Shown here piece after piece: positions 30,094 to 30,167 of a stretch of 30,167 nucleotides of DNA (positions are counted from its first letter, which is position 1; the number at the start of each line of letters is the position of its first letter). The DNA comes from JBBSGD01 sp038254435 (GTDB lineage: Bacteria; Actinomycetota; CADDZG01; WHSQ01), in contig JBBSGD010000022.1 in NCBI GenBank assembly GCA_038254435.1, forward strand, positions 1 to 30,167, read 5' to 3'. Both the position numbers and the translations under genes were made by a program. Below the pieces are notes generated by a model, which saw only the letters and a program-made list of their open reading frames with translations, searched no databases and was not told the DNA's origin.

Positions 30094-30167
30094 GGGCCTG
30101 TAGCTCAGTTGGTAGAGCGCACCCCTCGCACGGGTGAGGTCAGGAGTTCGATTCTCCTCAGGTCCAC
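30094..30167 (+). tRNA. tRNA-Ala (anticodon CGC)
   Basis: All four arms can be folded by eye. The acceptor GGGCCTG pairs with CAGGTCC (one G-U), the D arm is GCTC/GAGC, and the anticodon arm CACCC/GGGTG carries the loop CTCGCAC with anticodon CGC. The T arm AGGAG/CTCCT holds the loop TTCGATT. The anticodon reads the Ala codon GCG. Discriminator A and the first C of the end are present; the sequence stops at the window edge, so whether CCA is fully encoded cannot be seen. Confidence 0.97.

Overview
The window is high-GC, gene-dense DNA that looks like an actinobacterial chromosome, probably from an uncultured, deep-branching lineage. Evidence for this is the galU-moeA-moaC cluster, a SepX/GlpR-like membrane protein, an actinobacterial family of secreted Cys-rich proteins, an AbiEi/DUF559 solo gene, many GTG/TTG starts, and several genes that appear to be transcribed without a leader. 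All assignments come from reading motifs by eye. No database search was possible, so family names are recognition calls.

Left part (1-2.4 kb): a degenerate zone. It holds a multiply frameshifted remnant of an alpha/alpha-toroid (squalene-cyclase-like) protein, about 400 bases with no clear gene, a doubtful 68-aa frame and one intact secreted His/Cys-rich protein. Next comes an orphan DppB/OppB-type permease, convergent with and overlapping a P5C dehydrogenase gene (2.4-5.1 kb).

Middle (5.2-13.5 kb): a rightward run of mostly metabolic genes. These are a coiled-coil NlpC/P60 peptidoglycan hydrolase with a long Pro-Ala linker, a GH1 beta-glucosidase, a CoA-disulfide-reductase-like flavoprotein, an inositol-monophosphatase-family enzyme, an O-methyltransferase, an ABC exporter and an SDR dehydrogenase. 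A small hypothetical gene on the other strand follows. The tldD-tldE metalloprotease pair comes next (14.05-16.8 kb). Behind tldE, a frameshifted AbiEi-DUF559 gene sits between two almost identical 69-bp palindrome-bearing direct repeats (16.8-17.9 kb). This is the most distinctive structure in the window.

Right part: a leftward FmdB-mtnP-uppP operon (17.9-19.9 kb) diverges from a membrane diguanylate cyclase. After that come galU-moeA-moaC, DUF4177, DUF192, flavin reductase, pepA, a SepX/GlpR-like three-helix membrane protein and a translin-like protein (22.2-28.7 kb). A membrane Ser/Thr kinase and tRNA-Ala(CGC) close the window. The galU/moeA/GlpR-like neighbourhood resembles the actinobacterial gephyrin-like (Glp/GlpR) division locus, and the translin homologue beside it is unusual for a bacterium.

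Translation starts fall into two groups. Some genes have a clear Shine-Dalgarno sequence (2191, 2418, 5056, 10715, 12716, 22172, 24915, 27304). Others have a TANNNT-type -10 hexamer only 6-8 bases before ATG/GTG (5188, 9230, 10013, 14053, 24978, 28052), as expected for leaderless mRNAs.
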